Source: Symsagittifera roscoffensis (taxonomy: Eukaryota; Xenacoelomorpha; Acoela; Convolutidae). Taken from it: a DNA stretch of 64,000 bases. Positions 12,801-24,965 of this stretch are shown in pieces; the stretch's first letter is position 1; each line of letters begins with the position of its first letter. The stretch lies in NCBI RefSeq assembly GCF_963678635.1, contig NC_087069.1:52772938-52836937 (forward strand), in the 5' to 3' direction. Below the pieces are notes generated by a model. It was not told the DNA's origin and searched no databases. It worked only from the letters and a program-made list of their open reading frames with translations. The position numbers were made by a program, and so were the translations under genes.

Positions 12801-15800
12801 TGGACCTCATTTTGAGCTTGTTTACCTCTCGGGTCATAACTTTTGAACCAATGGTTGCACAGCTCCCATCTTTTTCATGCAGCTGACCATCAACCATATC
12901 TAACTTCGCTAAGGGTGAAAAAAAATCTGTGCGGGCACTCCTTCAAGCTCAAACAATCGTTTTAGAGCCCTGATACCCCCATTTTTCAGCTCAAAATAGG
13001 GGTCTTCCGCTTCGATCAGTCGCTCCTGCAGCTCAACCAAGGGTCGTGCAAGCTCATCTAAGATGGTTCTTAGACCTATTTTTCACGAGAAAGCGAATGG
13101 GTTAATCCCGGAAGCTCTACAAGCAAGCTTTGTTATTTTTCAAGCCAACTGAAACAACTTCGTCAGTTTTGGACCTCATTTTGAGCTTGTTTAAGGCTCG
13201 GGTCATAACTTTTGAACCACTGGTCGCACAGCTCCCATCTTTTTCATGCAGCTGACCATCAACCATATCTAACTTCGCTAAGGTGAAAAAAAAATCTGTG
13301 CGGGCACTCCTTCAAGCTCAAACAATCGTTTTAGAGCCCTGATACCCCCATTTTTCAGCTCAAAATAGGGGTCTTCCGCTTCGATCAGTCGCTCCTGCAG
13401 CTCAACCAAGGGTCGTGCAAGCTCATCTAAGATGGTTCTTAGACCTATTTTTCACGAGGAAGCGAATGGCCCTTTCCGGAAGCTCTACAAGCAAGCTTTG
13501 TTAATTTTCAAGCCAACTGAAGCAACTTAGTCAGTTTTGGACCTCATTTTGAGCTTGTTTACCTCTCGGGTCATAACTTTTGAACCACCGCTGGCACAGC
13601 TCCCATCGTCTTCATGCAGCTGACCATCAACCATATCTAACTTCGCAAATATGAACCGAAGCTGTGCGAGAAATCCTTGAAGCTCAAATAGGCGCTTTAG
13701 AGCCCTGAGACCCCCATTTCTCAGCTCAAAATAGGGGTCTTCCGCTTCGATCAGTCGCTCCTGCAGCTCAACCAAGGATCGAGCAAACTCATCTAAGCGG
13801 GTTCTTAGACCTATTTTTTACGAGCAACCGAATGTGCTTATCTCGGAAGCTCTACAGGCAAGCTTTGTGAACGTTCAAGCCAACTGAAGCAACTTCGTCA
13901 GTTTTGGACCTCATTTTGAGCTTGTTTACGGCTCGGGTCATAATTTTCGAACCACTGGTCGCACAGCTCCCATTTTTTTCATGCAGCTGACCACTAACCA
14001 ATTCTAATTTCGCTAAAATTTAAAGTTAGCTGTGCGAGTACTCCTTCAAGCTCAAACAAGCGTTTTAGAGCCCTGAGACCCCCATTTTTCAGCTCAAAAT
14101 AGGGGTCTTCCGCTTCAATCAGTCGCTCCTGCAGCTCAACCAAGGGTTGCGCAAGCTCATCTAAGGTGGTTCTTAGACCCAATTTTTCACGAGGAAGCGA
14201 ATGGACTAATCCCGGAAGCTCTACAAGCAAGCTTTGTTAACTTTCAAGCCAACTGAAGCAACTTCGTCAGTTTTGGACCTCATTTTGAGCTTGTTTACGG
14301 CTCGGGTCATGTTTTTGAACCACCAATTGCACAGCTCCCATCTTTTTCATGCAGCTGACCATTAACCATATGTAACTTCGCTAAAATTAAAAGTTAGCTG
14401 TGCGAGTACTCCTTCAAGCTCAAACACGCGTTTTAGAGCCCTGAGACCCCCATTTTTCAGCTCAAAATAGGGGTCTTCCGCTTCGATCAGTCGCTCCTGC
14501 AGCTCAACCAAGGGTTGCGCAAGCTCATCTAAGGGGGTTATTAGACCTATTTTTCACGAGGAAGCGAATGTGTTTATCTCGGAAGCTCTACAGGCAAGCT
14601 TTGTTAATTTTCAAGCCAACTGAAGCAACTTCGTCAGTTTTGGACCTCATTTTGAGCTTGTTTACAGCTCGGGTCATAATTATTGAACCACTGGTTGCAC
14701 AGCTCCCATCTTTTTCATGCGGCTGACCATTAACCTTATCTAACTTCGCTAAGATTGAAAGTTAGCTATGCGAGTACTCCTTTAAGCTCAAATAAGCGTT
14801 TTAGAGCCCTGAGACCCCCATTTTTCAGCTCAAAATAGGGGTCTTCCGCTTCGATCAGTCGCTCCTGCAGCTCTACCAAGGATTGCGCAAGCTCATCTAA
14901 GGTGGTTCGCAGACCAATTTTTTATGAGGAAGCGAATGGGCTAATCCCGGAAGCTCTACAGGCAAGCTTTGTTAATTTTCAAGCCAACTCAAGCAACTTC
15001 GTCAGTTTTGGGCCTCATTTTGAGCTTGTTTATGGCTCGGGTCATAATTTTTGAGCCACTGGTTGCACATCTCCCATTCTTTTCATGCAGCTGACCATTA
15101 ACCATATCTAACTTCGCTAAGATTGAAAGTTAGCTGTTCGAGTACTCCTTCAAGCTCAAACAAGCGTTTTAGAGCCCTGAGACCCCCATTTTTCAGCTCA
15201 AAATAGGGGTCTTCCGCTTCGATCAGTCGCTCCTGCAGCTCAACCAAGGGTTGCGCAAGCTCATCTAAGTTAGTTCTCAGACCTATTTTTAACGAGGAAG
15301 CGAATGGGTTAATCCCGGAAGCTCTACAAGCAAGCTTTGTTATTTTTCAAGCCAACTGAAACAACTTCGTCAGTTTTGGACCTCATTTTGAGCTTGTTTA
15401 CGGCTCGGGTCATAACTTTTGAACCACTGGTTGCACAGCTCCCATCTTTTTTATGCAGCTGACCATTAACTATATCTAACTTCGCTAAAATTAAAAGTTA
15501 GCCTTGCGAGTATTCCTTTAAGCTCAAACAAGCGTTTTAGAGCCCTGAGACCCCCATTTTTCAGCTCAAAATAGGGGTCTTCCGCTTCGATCAGTCGCTC
15601 CTGCAGCTCAACCAAGGGTTGCGCAAGCTCATCTAAGTTAGTTCTCAGACCTATTTTTCACGAGTAAGCGAATGGGTTAATCCCGGAAGCTCTACAAGCA
15701 AGCTTTGTTATTTTTCAAGCCAACTGAAACAACTTCGTCAGTTTTGGACCTCATTTTGAGCTTGTTTACCGCTCGGGTCATTTCTTTTGAACCACTGGTT

Positions 15801-17985
15801 GCACAGCTCCCATCTTTTTCATGCAGCTGACCATTAACTATATCTAACTTCGATAAAATTGAAAGTTAGCTGTGCGAGTATTCCTTTAAGCTCAAACAAG
15901 CGTTTTAGAGCCCTGAGACCCCCATTTTTCAGCTCAAAATAGGGGTCTTCCGCTTCGATCAGTCGCTCTTGCAGCTCAACCAAGGGTCGTGCAAGCTCAT
16001 CTAAGATGGTTCTTAGACCTATTTTTCACGAGGAAGCGAATGGCTCTTTCCGGAAGCTCTACGAGCAAGCTTTGTTAATTTTCAAGCCAACTGAAGCAAC
16101 TTAGTCAGTTTTGGACCTCATTTTGAGCTTGTTTACGTCTTGGGTCATAACTTTTGAACCAACGGTTGCACAGCTCCCATCTTTTTCATGCAGCTGACCA
16201 TCAACCATATCTAACTTCGCTAAGAATGAAAAAAATCTGTGCGAGCACTCCTTCAAGCTCAAACAATCGTTTTGGAGCCCTGAGACCTCCATTTTTCAGC
16301 TCAAAATAGGGGTCTTCCGCTTCGATCAGTCGCTCCTGCAGCTCAACCAAGAGTCGAGCAAGCTCATCTAAGGTGGTTCTTAGACTTATTTTTCACGAGC
16401 AACCGAATGTGCTTATCCCGGAAGCTCTACAGGCAAGCTTTGTTAACTTTCAAGCCAAGTGAAGCAACTTCGTCAGTTTTGGACCTCATTTTGAGCTTGT
16501 TTACGACTCGGGTCATAACTTTTGAACCACTAGTTGCACAGCTCCCATCTTTTTCATGCAGCTGACTCTTAACTATATCTAACTTCGCTAAAATTGAAAG
16601 TTAGCTGTGCGAGTATTCCTTTTAGCTCAAACAAGCGTTTAAGAGCCCTGAGACCCCCATTTTTCAGCTCAAAATAGGGGTCTTCCGCTTCGATCAGTCG
16701 CTCCTGTAGCTCAACCAAGGGTTGCGCAAGCTCATCTAAGTTAGTTCTCAGACCTATTTTTCACGAGGAAGCGAATGGGTTAATCCCGGAAGCTCTACAA
16801 GCAAGTTTTGTTATTTTTCAAGCCAACTGAAACAACTTCGTCAGTTTTGGACCTCATTTTGAGCTTGTTTAAGGCTCGGGTCATAACTTTTGAACCACTG
16901 GTCGCACAGGTCCCATCATTTTTATGCAGCTGACCATCAACCATATCTAACTTCGGTAAGGGTGAAAAAAAATCTGTGCGGGCACTCCTTCAAGCTCAAA
17001 CAAGCGTTTTGGAGCCCTGATATCCCCATTTTTCAGCTCAAAATAGGGGTCTTCCGCTTCGATCAGTCGCTCCTGCAGCTCAACCAAGGGTCGTGCAAGC
17101 TCATCTAAGATGGTTCTTAGACCTATTTTTCACGAGGAAGCGAATGGCCCTTTCCGGAAGCTCTACAAGCAAGCTTTGTTAATTTTCAAGCCAACTGAAG
17201 CAACTTAGTCAGTTTTGGACCTCATTTTGAGCTTGTTTACCTCTCGGGTCATAACTTTTGAACCAATGGTTGCACAGCTCCCATCTTTTTCATGCAGCTG
17301 ACCATCAACCATATCTAACTTCGCTAAGGGTGAAAAAAAATCTGTGCGGGCACTCCTTCAAGCTCAAACAATCGTTTTAGAGCCCTGATACCCCCATTTT
17401 TCAGCTCAAAATAGGGGTCTTCCGCTTCGATCAGTCGCTCCTGCAGCTCAACCAAGGGTTGCGCAAGCTCATCTAAGTTAGTTCTCAGACCTTTTTTTCA
17501 CGAGAAAGCGAATGGGTTAATCCCGGAAGCTCTACAAGCAAGCTTTGTTATTTTTCAAGCCAACTGAAACAACTTCGTCAGTTTTGGACCTCATTTTGAG
17601 CTTGTTTAAGGCTCGGGTCATAACTTTTGAACCACTGGTCGCACAGCTCCCATCTTTTTCATGCAGCTGACCATCAACCATATCTAACTTCGCTAAGGTA
17701 AAAAAAAAATCTGTGCGGGCACTCCTTCAAGCTCAAACAATCGTTTTAGAGCCCTGATACCCCCATTTTTCAGCTCAAAATAGGGGTCTTCCGCTTCGAT
17801 CAGTCGCTCCTGCAGCTCAACCAAGGGTCTTGCAAGCTCATCTAAGATGGTTCTTAGACCTATTTTTCACGAGGAAGCGAATGGCCCTTTCCGGAAGCTC
17901 TACAAGCAAGCTTTGTTAATTTTCAAGCCAACTGAAGCAACTTAGTCAGTTTTGGACCTCATTTTGAGCTTGTTTACCTCTCGGG
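9815..17985. repeat. Higher-order repeat in satellite A, 4,415-bp period (12 monomers)
   Basis: The interval 9,815-13,570 reappears at 14,230-17,985, displaced by 4,415 bp (12 monomers). Matching landmarks include CACATCTCCCAT near 10,650 and 15,065, the GTCTTGGGTCATAAC variant near 11,723 and 16,138, GCAGCTGACTCTTAACTATA near 12,143 and 16,558, and the GGTGAAAAAAAATCTGTGCG family of A-rich variants. The copies differ by scattered substitutions and by A-run length. The period nearly equals the 4,399-bp period seen at the left end, but the monomer types inside are different. Confidence 0.88.
13575..13765. repeat. Foreign-variant patch inside satellite A (mosaic monomer)
   Basis: Most monomers between 10,200 and 18,000 belong to the variant group with CGCTAAAATTGAAAGTTAGC or CGCTAAGGGTGAAAAAAAA. 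This patch instead matches the left-hand group at 5,870-6,060: CACAGCTCCCATCGTCTTCATGC, CGCAAATATGAACCGAAGC, and CATTTCTCAGC. It then joins a block of the 5-monomer type at about 13,765. The corresponding position in the 4,415-bp partner (17,988 on) carries the local type, so the patch looks like a conversion or recombination junction. Confidence 0.7.
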
Positions 17986-18969
17986 TCATAACTTTTGAAC
18001 CAATGGTTGCACAGCTCCCATCTTCTTCATGCAGCTGACCATTAACCATATCTAACTTCGCTAAAATCAAAAGTTAGCTATGCGAGTATTCCTTCAAGCT
18101 CAAACAAGCGTTTAAGAGCCCTGAGACCTCCATTTTTCAGCTCAAAATAGGGGTCTTCCGCTTCGATCAGTCGCTCCTGCAGCTCAACCAAGGGTTGCGC
18201 AAGCTCATCTAAGTTAGTTCTCAGACCTATTTTTCACGAGGAAGCGAATGGGTTAATCCCGGAAGCTCTACAAGCAAGCTTTGTTGTTTTTCAAGCCAAC
18301 TGAAACAACTTCGTCAGTTTTGGACCTCATTTTGAGCTTGTTTAAGGCTCGGGTCATAACTTTTGAACCACTGGTCGCACAGGTCCCATCATTTTTTTGC
18401 AGCTGACCATCAACCATATCTAACTTCGCTAAGGGTGAAAAAAAAATCTGTGCGGGCACTCCTTCAAGCTCAAACAATCGTTTTAGAGCCCTGATACCCC
18501 CATTTTTCAGCTCAAAATAGGGGTCTTCCGCTTCGATCAGTCGCTCCTGCAGCTCAACCAAGGGTCGTGCAAGCTCATCTAAGATGGTTCTTAGACGTAC
18601 TTTCACGAGGAAGCGAATGGCTCTTTCCGGAAGCTCTACGAGCAAGCTTTGTTAATTTTCAAGCCAACTGAAGCAACTTAGTCAGTTTTGGACCTCATTT
18701 TGAGCTTGTTTACCTCTCGGGTCATAATTTTTGAACCAATGGTTGCACAGCTCCCATCTTTTTCATGCAGCTGACCATCAACCATATCTAACTTCGCTAA
18801 GTGTAAAAAAAATCTGTGCGAGTACTCCTTCAAGCTCAAACAAGCGTTTTAGAGCCCTGAGACCCCCATTTTTCAGCTCAAAATAGGGGTCTTCCGTTTC
18901 GATCAGTCGCTCCTGCAGCTCATTCAAGGGTCGAGCAAGTTCATCTAAGATGGTTTTTAGACCTATTTT

Positions 18970-19469
18970 GGGCCTTCGCTTTCATTAGTCTTTCTCTAAC
19001 GAAGGCAAACTGAAGATCGAACACTGTTTAAACGCTCTCTCAATGTAATCATCACGAAGAAACTACACCGGTAGTACATCTAAACAGCTCTTTGATCAAC
19101 AGAATACCCAAAATTGAGCGACTTACTTTAAGTGTTATATCCAGTCCCTAAGGATCTGACAGATACACCAGTAAAAGAACTGGACCAATCCGAAGACTGA
19201 TCACTCCTACGATCGGATTTCTCCAAAAGTAAGTGTTTACTCGATTAGAACAAAGCCAACCGCAGTCGGACTTTGAGCTGTCTGGACCACCCTGTTTTTA
19301 AGCATTTGGGCCTTCGCTTTCCTCATTCTTTCTCTAACGACGGCAAACTGAAGATCGAACACTGTTTAAACGCTCTCTCAATGCAATCATCACGAAGAAA
19401 CTACACCGGTACTACATCTAAACAGCTCTTTGATCAACAGAATAGCCAAGTTTGAGCGACTTGCTTTTG
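18970..19469. repeat. Direct duplication (about 162 bp, offset 338 bp) in the island between satellites
   Basis: The segment 18,970-19,131, starting GGGCCTTCGCTTTC, is repeated at 19,308-19,469. Shared text includes GAAGATCGAACACTGTTTAA and CATCACGAAGAAACTACACC. The first copy begins exactly where satellite A stops, so it may mark the array breakpoint. Each copy starts with a possible small stem, GCCTTCG pairing with CGAAGGC about 20 bp later (imperfect in the second copy). In the second copy a plus-strand frame continues to about 19,578 with acidic and hydrophobic residues, but it has no recognisable domain. It could be a remnant of a mobile-element gene; I cannot name it. Confidence 0.75.
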
Positions 19470-19764
19470 GCGTCAACAATGACGAGGCGGAAAGCGACTC
19501 TCTTTCTATCATTGCTTTCCTATCTGACATCGGGGTCAACAGTATGAATATACTTGATACTGCCAAATTAAACCAGTAAAGGCAATTTTCAAGATGCAGA
19601 TAGAGCAATTCAGTCTATGCTTTAGGTCATCAATTGTAGCTTCGCAACCGCCTTTTCAGGCAGACGCTAAGAAACCAGGTAATTGAACACACTGTTCCTT
19701 TCGTTTTAAGTGTGATTACCCAAGCACTTATCTCGTTTAAAACCATCTGTTTAAAACCATTATC
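19470..19764. other. Unique spacer, nothing recognised
   Basis: About 300 bp of non-satellite sequence lie between the duplicated segment and the first GGTCCC-type satellite module. I see no gene, RNA gene or inverted terminal repeats. Towards 19,740 the sequence grades into module text (TCTGTTTTAAACCG). Confidence 0.5.
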
Positions 19765-20007
19765 TGTTTTAAACCGTTTTTACAGCAATTCAACTACTGA
19801 ACCAAAAGTTAGATTTTTTTGGTCCCGTTTTGATCCCGTTTAACTGAAGGGGAACTAGATTTGGGTTTTAGCTGAAAAAAAGAATATTTCTGTAATTAAT
19901 TGTTTTTACTATTGACTGAAAACAAGATTTAATTCAAAACAAGTCAAATAAAATTCGGTTTTCGGAGTAATAGTTTGGGATGACTCACCATACCGAATTC
20001 GGGATAC

Positions 20008-20033
20008 TGTGTCACCCCGAAAAACGGGACCAA
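20008..20033 (+). other. 26-bp terminal-like motif in satellite B, with an inverted partner at 47,517-47,542
   Basis: The motif begins TGTGTCACCCCG and ends AAAAACGGGACCAA. It occurs once per satellite B unit (ten copies). The sequence 47,517-47,542, at the right edge of satellite D, is its reverse complement with 24 of 26 positions matching. It reads like the terminal inverted repeat of a DNA transposon whose inner end is the GGGACC palindrome arm. No target-site duplication was identified, so the transposon interpretation is an inference. Confidence 0.5.
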
Positions 20034-21519
20034 ATCTAATTCCTCGAAGAATCACTGAGATTTTTGTGATACAAAAAAGCATGTTAATGTATTCAGATAC
20101 CATAAACAACTATCCGAAATGGTTTGCAAATCAACTCGAGTGTTATTCACTAAGATATTAATTGGTCCCCTTTTTGGTCCCTCTTCCCGAAAACGGGACC
20201 AAAATTGAACCCTCACAATATCCAAAAAAGGTTCTTTTTTGATTGAAATATGTTTTTCTAGTGTCTACAAGTCATACCAATCTGTTTTAAACCGTTTTTA
20301 CAGCAGTTCAACCACAGAACAAAAAATTCAATTTTTTGGTCCAGTTTTGGTCCCGTTTCCCGAAAACGGTAACAAAAAATGTGTAGTTTTCATGAAAATT
20401 GCAAATTCTTCCTGGAAACTTGTTGAAAATGTATCCAATAACCCTAAATTGTCATCCAAAAACGGTTGCGTAGTTTTTCAGGGGTTTTTCAATTAGAGTT
20501 GGTTTGGTCCCGTTTTTGGTCCCTTTTCCCGAAAACGAGACCAAAACAGAGCCTCCGCAGAATCCAGAAATTGTTATTTTTTTCTTGAAAGATCCTTTTC
20601 TACTGTCTACAAGTCAATTGTAGCAGTTTAAAACCAGTTTTACAGCAATTCAATTACTGAACAAAAAGTTAGATTTTTTGGTCCCGTTTTGATCCCGTTT
20701 AACCAAAAGGGAACTAGATTTGGGTTTTAGCTGAAAAAAAAGAAAATTTCTGTAATTAATTGTTTTTATTATTGACTGAAATTACTATTTAATTCAAAAC
20801 AAGTCAAATAAACATCGGTTTTCAGATTAATAGTTTGGGATGACTCACCATACCGAATTCGGGATACTGTGTCACCCCGCAAAACGGGAACAAATCTAAT
20901 TCCTCGAAGAATCACTGAGAGTTTTGTGATACAAAAAGCTCGTTATTTGTTCAGATACTAGAAACAACTATCCGAAATGGTTTGCAAAGCAACTCAAATG
21001 TTATTCAATAAGATATTAATTGGTCCCCTTTTTGGTCCCGCTTCCCGAAAACGGGACCAAAACTGAACCCTCACAATATTCCAAAAAGATTCTTTTTTTG
21101 ATTGAAATATATTTTTCTACTGTCTACAAGTCATATCTATCTGTTTTAAACCGTTTTTACAGCAGTTCAACCACTGAACAAAAAGTTCAAATATTTGGTC
21201 CCGTTTTGGTCCCGTTTCCCAAAAACGGGACAAAAAAATAGGCACTTTTCATGAAAATTGCAAGTTTTTCCTGGAAAGTTGTTGAAAGTGTACCCAATAA
21301 CCCTAAATTGCCATCCGAAAACAGTTGCGTAGTTTTTCAGGTGTTTTTCATTTAGATTTGGTTTGGTCCCGTTTTTGGTCCCTTTTCCCAAAAACGAGAC
21401 CAAAACAGAACCTCCGCAGAATCCAGAAATTGTTATTTTTTTCTTGAAAGATCTTTTTCTATTGTCTACAAGTCAAATGTAGCTGTTTAAAACCATTTGT
21501 ACAGCAATTCAACTACTGA

Positions 21520-23240
21520 ACAAAGAGTTAGAGTTTTTGGTCCCGTTTTGATCCCGTTTAACCAAAAGGGAACTAGATTTGGGTTTTAGCTGAAAAAAAA
21601 AGAATATTTCTGTAATTAATTCTTTTTATTATTGACTGAAAACCCCATTTAATTCAAAACAAGTCCAATAAACTTCGGTTTTCAGAGTAATAGTTTGGGA
21701 TGACTCACCATACCGAATTCGGGATACTGTGTCACCCCGAAAAACGGGACCAAATCTAATTCCTCGAAGAATCACTGAGAGTTTTGTGATACAAAAAGCT
21801 CGTTATTTTGTTCAGATACCAGAAACAACTTTCCAAAATGGCTTGCAAAGCAACTCAAGGGTTATTCAATAAGATATTAATTGGTCCCCTTTTTGGTCCC
21901 GCATCCCGAAAACGGGACCAAAACTGAACCCTCACAAAATCCCAAAAGGTTCTTTTTTTGAATGAAATATATATTTCTAGTGTCTACAAGTCATATCTAT
22001 CTGTTTTAAACCGTTTTTACTGCAGTTCAACCACTGAACAAAAAGTTCAGTTTTTTGGTCCCGTTTTGGTCCCATTTCCCAAAAACGTGACCAAAAAATG
22101 TTTAGTTTTCATGAAAATTGCAAGTTTTTCCTGGAAAGTTGTTGAAAGTGTACCCAATAACCCTAAATTGCCATCCGAAAACGGTTGCGTAGTTTTTCAG
22201 GTGTTTTTCATTTAGAGTTGGTTTGGTCCCGTTTTTGGTCCCTTTTCCCAAAAACGAGACCAAAACAGAACCTCCGCAGAATCCAAAAATTGTTATTTTT
22301 TTCTTGAAAGATCTCTTTCTACTGTCTACAAGTCAAATGTAGCTGTTTAAAACCATTTTTTTAGCAATTCAACTACTGAACAAAGAGTTAGAGTTTTTGG
22401 TCCCGTTTTGATCCCGTTTAACCAAAAGGGAACTAGATTTGGGTTTTAGCTGAAAAAAAAAGAATATTTCTGTAATTAATTCTTTTTATTATTGACTGAA
22501 AACCCCATTTAATTCAAAACAAGTCCAATAAACTTCGGTTTTCAGAGTAATAGTTTGGGATGACTCACCATACCGAATTCGGGATACTGTGTCACCCCGA
22601 AAAACGGGACCAAATCTAATTCCTCGAAGAATCACTGAGAGTTTTGTGATACAAAAAGCTCGTTATTTTGTTCAGATACCAGAAACAACTTTCCAAAATG
22701 GCTTGCAAAGCAACTCAAGGGTTATTCAATAAGATATTAATTGGTCCCCTTTTTGGTCCCGCATCCCGAAAACGGGACCAAAACTGAACCCTCACAAAAT
22801 CCCAAAAGGTTCTTTTTTTGAATGAAATATATATTTCTAGTGTCTACAAGTCATATCTATCTGTTTTAAACCGTTTTTACTGCAGTTCAACCACTGAACA
22901 AAAAGTTCAGTTTTTTGGTCCCGTTTTGGTCCCATTTCCCAAAAACGTGACCAAAAAATGTTTAGTTTTCATGAAAATTGCAAGTTTTTCCTGGAAAGTT
23001 GTTGAAAGTGTACCCAATAACCCTAAATTGCCATCCGAAAACGGTTGCGTAGTTTTTCAGGTGTTTTTCATTTAGAGTTGGTTTGGTCCCGTTTTTGGTC
23101 CCTTTTCCCAAAAACGAGACCAAAACAGAACCTCCGCAGAATCCAAAAATTGTTATTTTTTTCTTGAAAGATCTCTTTCTACTGTCTACAAGTCAAATGT
23201 AGCTGTTTAAAACCATTTTTTTAGCAATTCAACTACTGAA
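21520..23240. repeat. Two apparently identical adjacent satellite B units
   Basis: The 860-bp interval starting near 21,520 and the next one starting near 22,380 show no difference over long stretches by eye, including private variants such as AAAACCCCATTTAATTC, CGCATCCCGAAAACGG and ACTGCAGTTCAACC. The copies diverge again only near 23,243 (AAAAAGTTAGATTT versus AAAGAGTTAGAGTTT). This points to a very recent tandem duplication of one unit, or to an assembly duplication. Confidence 0.7.
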
Positions 23241-23417
23241 CAAAAAGTTAGATTTTTTGGTCCCGTTTTGATCCCGTTTAACCAAAAGGGAACTAGATTT
23301 GGGTTTTAGCTGAAAAAAAAAGAATATTTCTGTAATTAATTGTTTTTATTATTGACTGAAAACACTATTTAATTCAAAACAAGTCAAATAAACATCGGTT
23401 TTCAGATTAATAGTTTG

Positions 23418-24102
23418 GGATGACTCACCATACCGAATTCGGGATACTGTGTCACCCCGAAAAACGGGACCAAATCTAATTCCTCGAAGAATCACTGAGA
23501 GTTTTGTGATACAAAAAGCTCGTTATTTTGTTCAGATACCAGAAACAACTTTCCGAAATGGCTTGCAAAGCAACTCAAGGGTTATTCAATAAGATATGAA
23601 TTGGTCCCCTTTTTGGTCCCGCATCCCGAAAACGGGACCAAAAATTGTTTAGTTTTCATGAAAATTGCAAGTTTTTCCTGGAAAGTTGTTGAAAGTGTAC
23701 CCAATAACCCTAAATTGCCATCCGAAAACGGTTGCGTAGTTTTTCAGGTGTTTCTCATTTAGAGTTGGTTTGGTCCCGTTTTTGGTCCCTTTTCCCAAAA
23801 ACGAGACCAAAACAGAACCTCCGCAGAATCCAAAAATTGTTATTTTTTTCTTGAAAGATCTCTTTCTACTGTCTACAAGTCAAATGTAGCTGTTTAAAAC
23901 CATTTTTACAGCAATTCAACTACTGAACAAAAAGTTAGGTTTTTTGGTCCCGTTTTGATCCCGTTTAACCAAAAGGGAACTAGATTTGGGTTTTAGCTAA
24001 AAAAAAAGAATATTTCTGTAATTAATTCTTTTTATTATTGACTGAAAACACCATTTAATTCAAAACAAGTCAAATAAACTTCGGTTTTCAGAGTAATAGT
24101 TT
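23418..24102. repeat. Four-module satellite B unit (one module cleanly lost)
   Basis: This unit is 685 bp instead of 860, a loss of 175 bp, one module. The junction is at about 23,640, where CGCATCCCGAAAACGGGACCA runs straight into AAAATTGTTTAGTTTTCATG. The palindrome of the third station is therefore fused to the body that normally follows the fourth. Deletion by recombination between two palindromes is the simple explanation. Confidence 0.85.
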
Positions 24103-24965
24103 GGGATGACTCACCATACCGAATTCGGGATACTGTGTCACCCCGAAAAACGGGACCAAATCTAATTAATCAAAGAATCACTGAGGGTTTGGTTTTGTGA
24201 CACAAAAAGCTCGTTAATTTTTTCAGATACCAGAAACAACTATCCGAAATGGTTTGCAAAGCAACTCAAGTGTTATTCAATAAGATATTAGTTGGTCCCC
24301 TTTTTGGTCCCGCTTCCCAAAAATGGGACCAAAACTGAACCCTCACAATATCCCAAAAGGTTCTTTTTTTGATTGAAATATATTTTTCTAGTGTATACAG
24401 GTCATATCTATCTGTTTTAAACCGTTTTTACAGCAGTTCAACCACTGAACGAAAAGTTCAGTTTTTTGGTCCCGTTTTGGTCCCATTTCCCAAAAACGGG
24501 ACCAAAAAATGTTTAGATTTCATGAAAATTGCAAGTTTTCCCTGGAAAGTTGTTGAAAATGTACCCAATAACCCTAAATTCCCATCCGAAAACGGTTGCG
24601 TAGTTTTTCAGGTGTTTTTCATTTGGAGTTGGTTTGGTCCCGTTTTTGGTCCCTTTTCCCAAAAACGAGACCAAAACAGATTCTCCGCAGAATCCAGAAA
24701 TTGTTATTTTTTTCTCGAAAGATCTTTTTCTACTGTCTTTAAGTCAAATGTAGCTGTTTAAAACCATTTTTACAGCAATTCAACTACTGAACAAAAAGTT
24801 AGGTTTTTTGGTCCCGTTTTGATTCCGTTTAACCAAAAGGGAACTAGATTTGGGTTTTACTGAAAAAAAAGAATATTTCTGTATTTAATTCTTTTTATTA
24901 TTGACTGAAAACACCATTTAATTCAAAATAAGTCAAATGAATTTCGGTTTTCAGAGTAATAGTTT

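Larger units (their letters stand above)
1..18969. repeat. Satellite A tandem array, monomer about 367 bp
   Basis: About 52 head-to-tail monomers fill this block. Successive copies of the anchor GCAAGCTTT start at 277, 647, 1017, 1384, 1751, 2117, 2483, 2853, 3219, 3585, 3951, 4316, 4680, 5046 and 5416, giving unit lengths of 364-370 bp. Conserved stretches include CGCTCCTGCAGCTCAACCAA and GAGCCCTGAGACCCCCATTT. The most variable stretch follows CATATCTAACTTCGC, where monomers differ by A-run length and short indels. The array runs off the left end of the window and stops abruptly at about 18,969. Monomer variants are organised in higher-order repeats (separate entries). It shares no obvious sequence with the GGTCCC satellites further right. 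The satellite call is certain; a centromeric or other function cannot be read from sequence. Confidence 0.97.
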
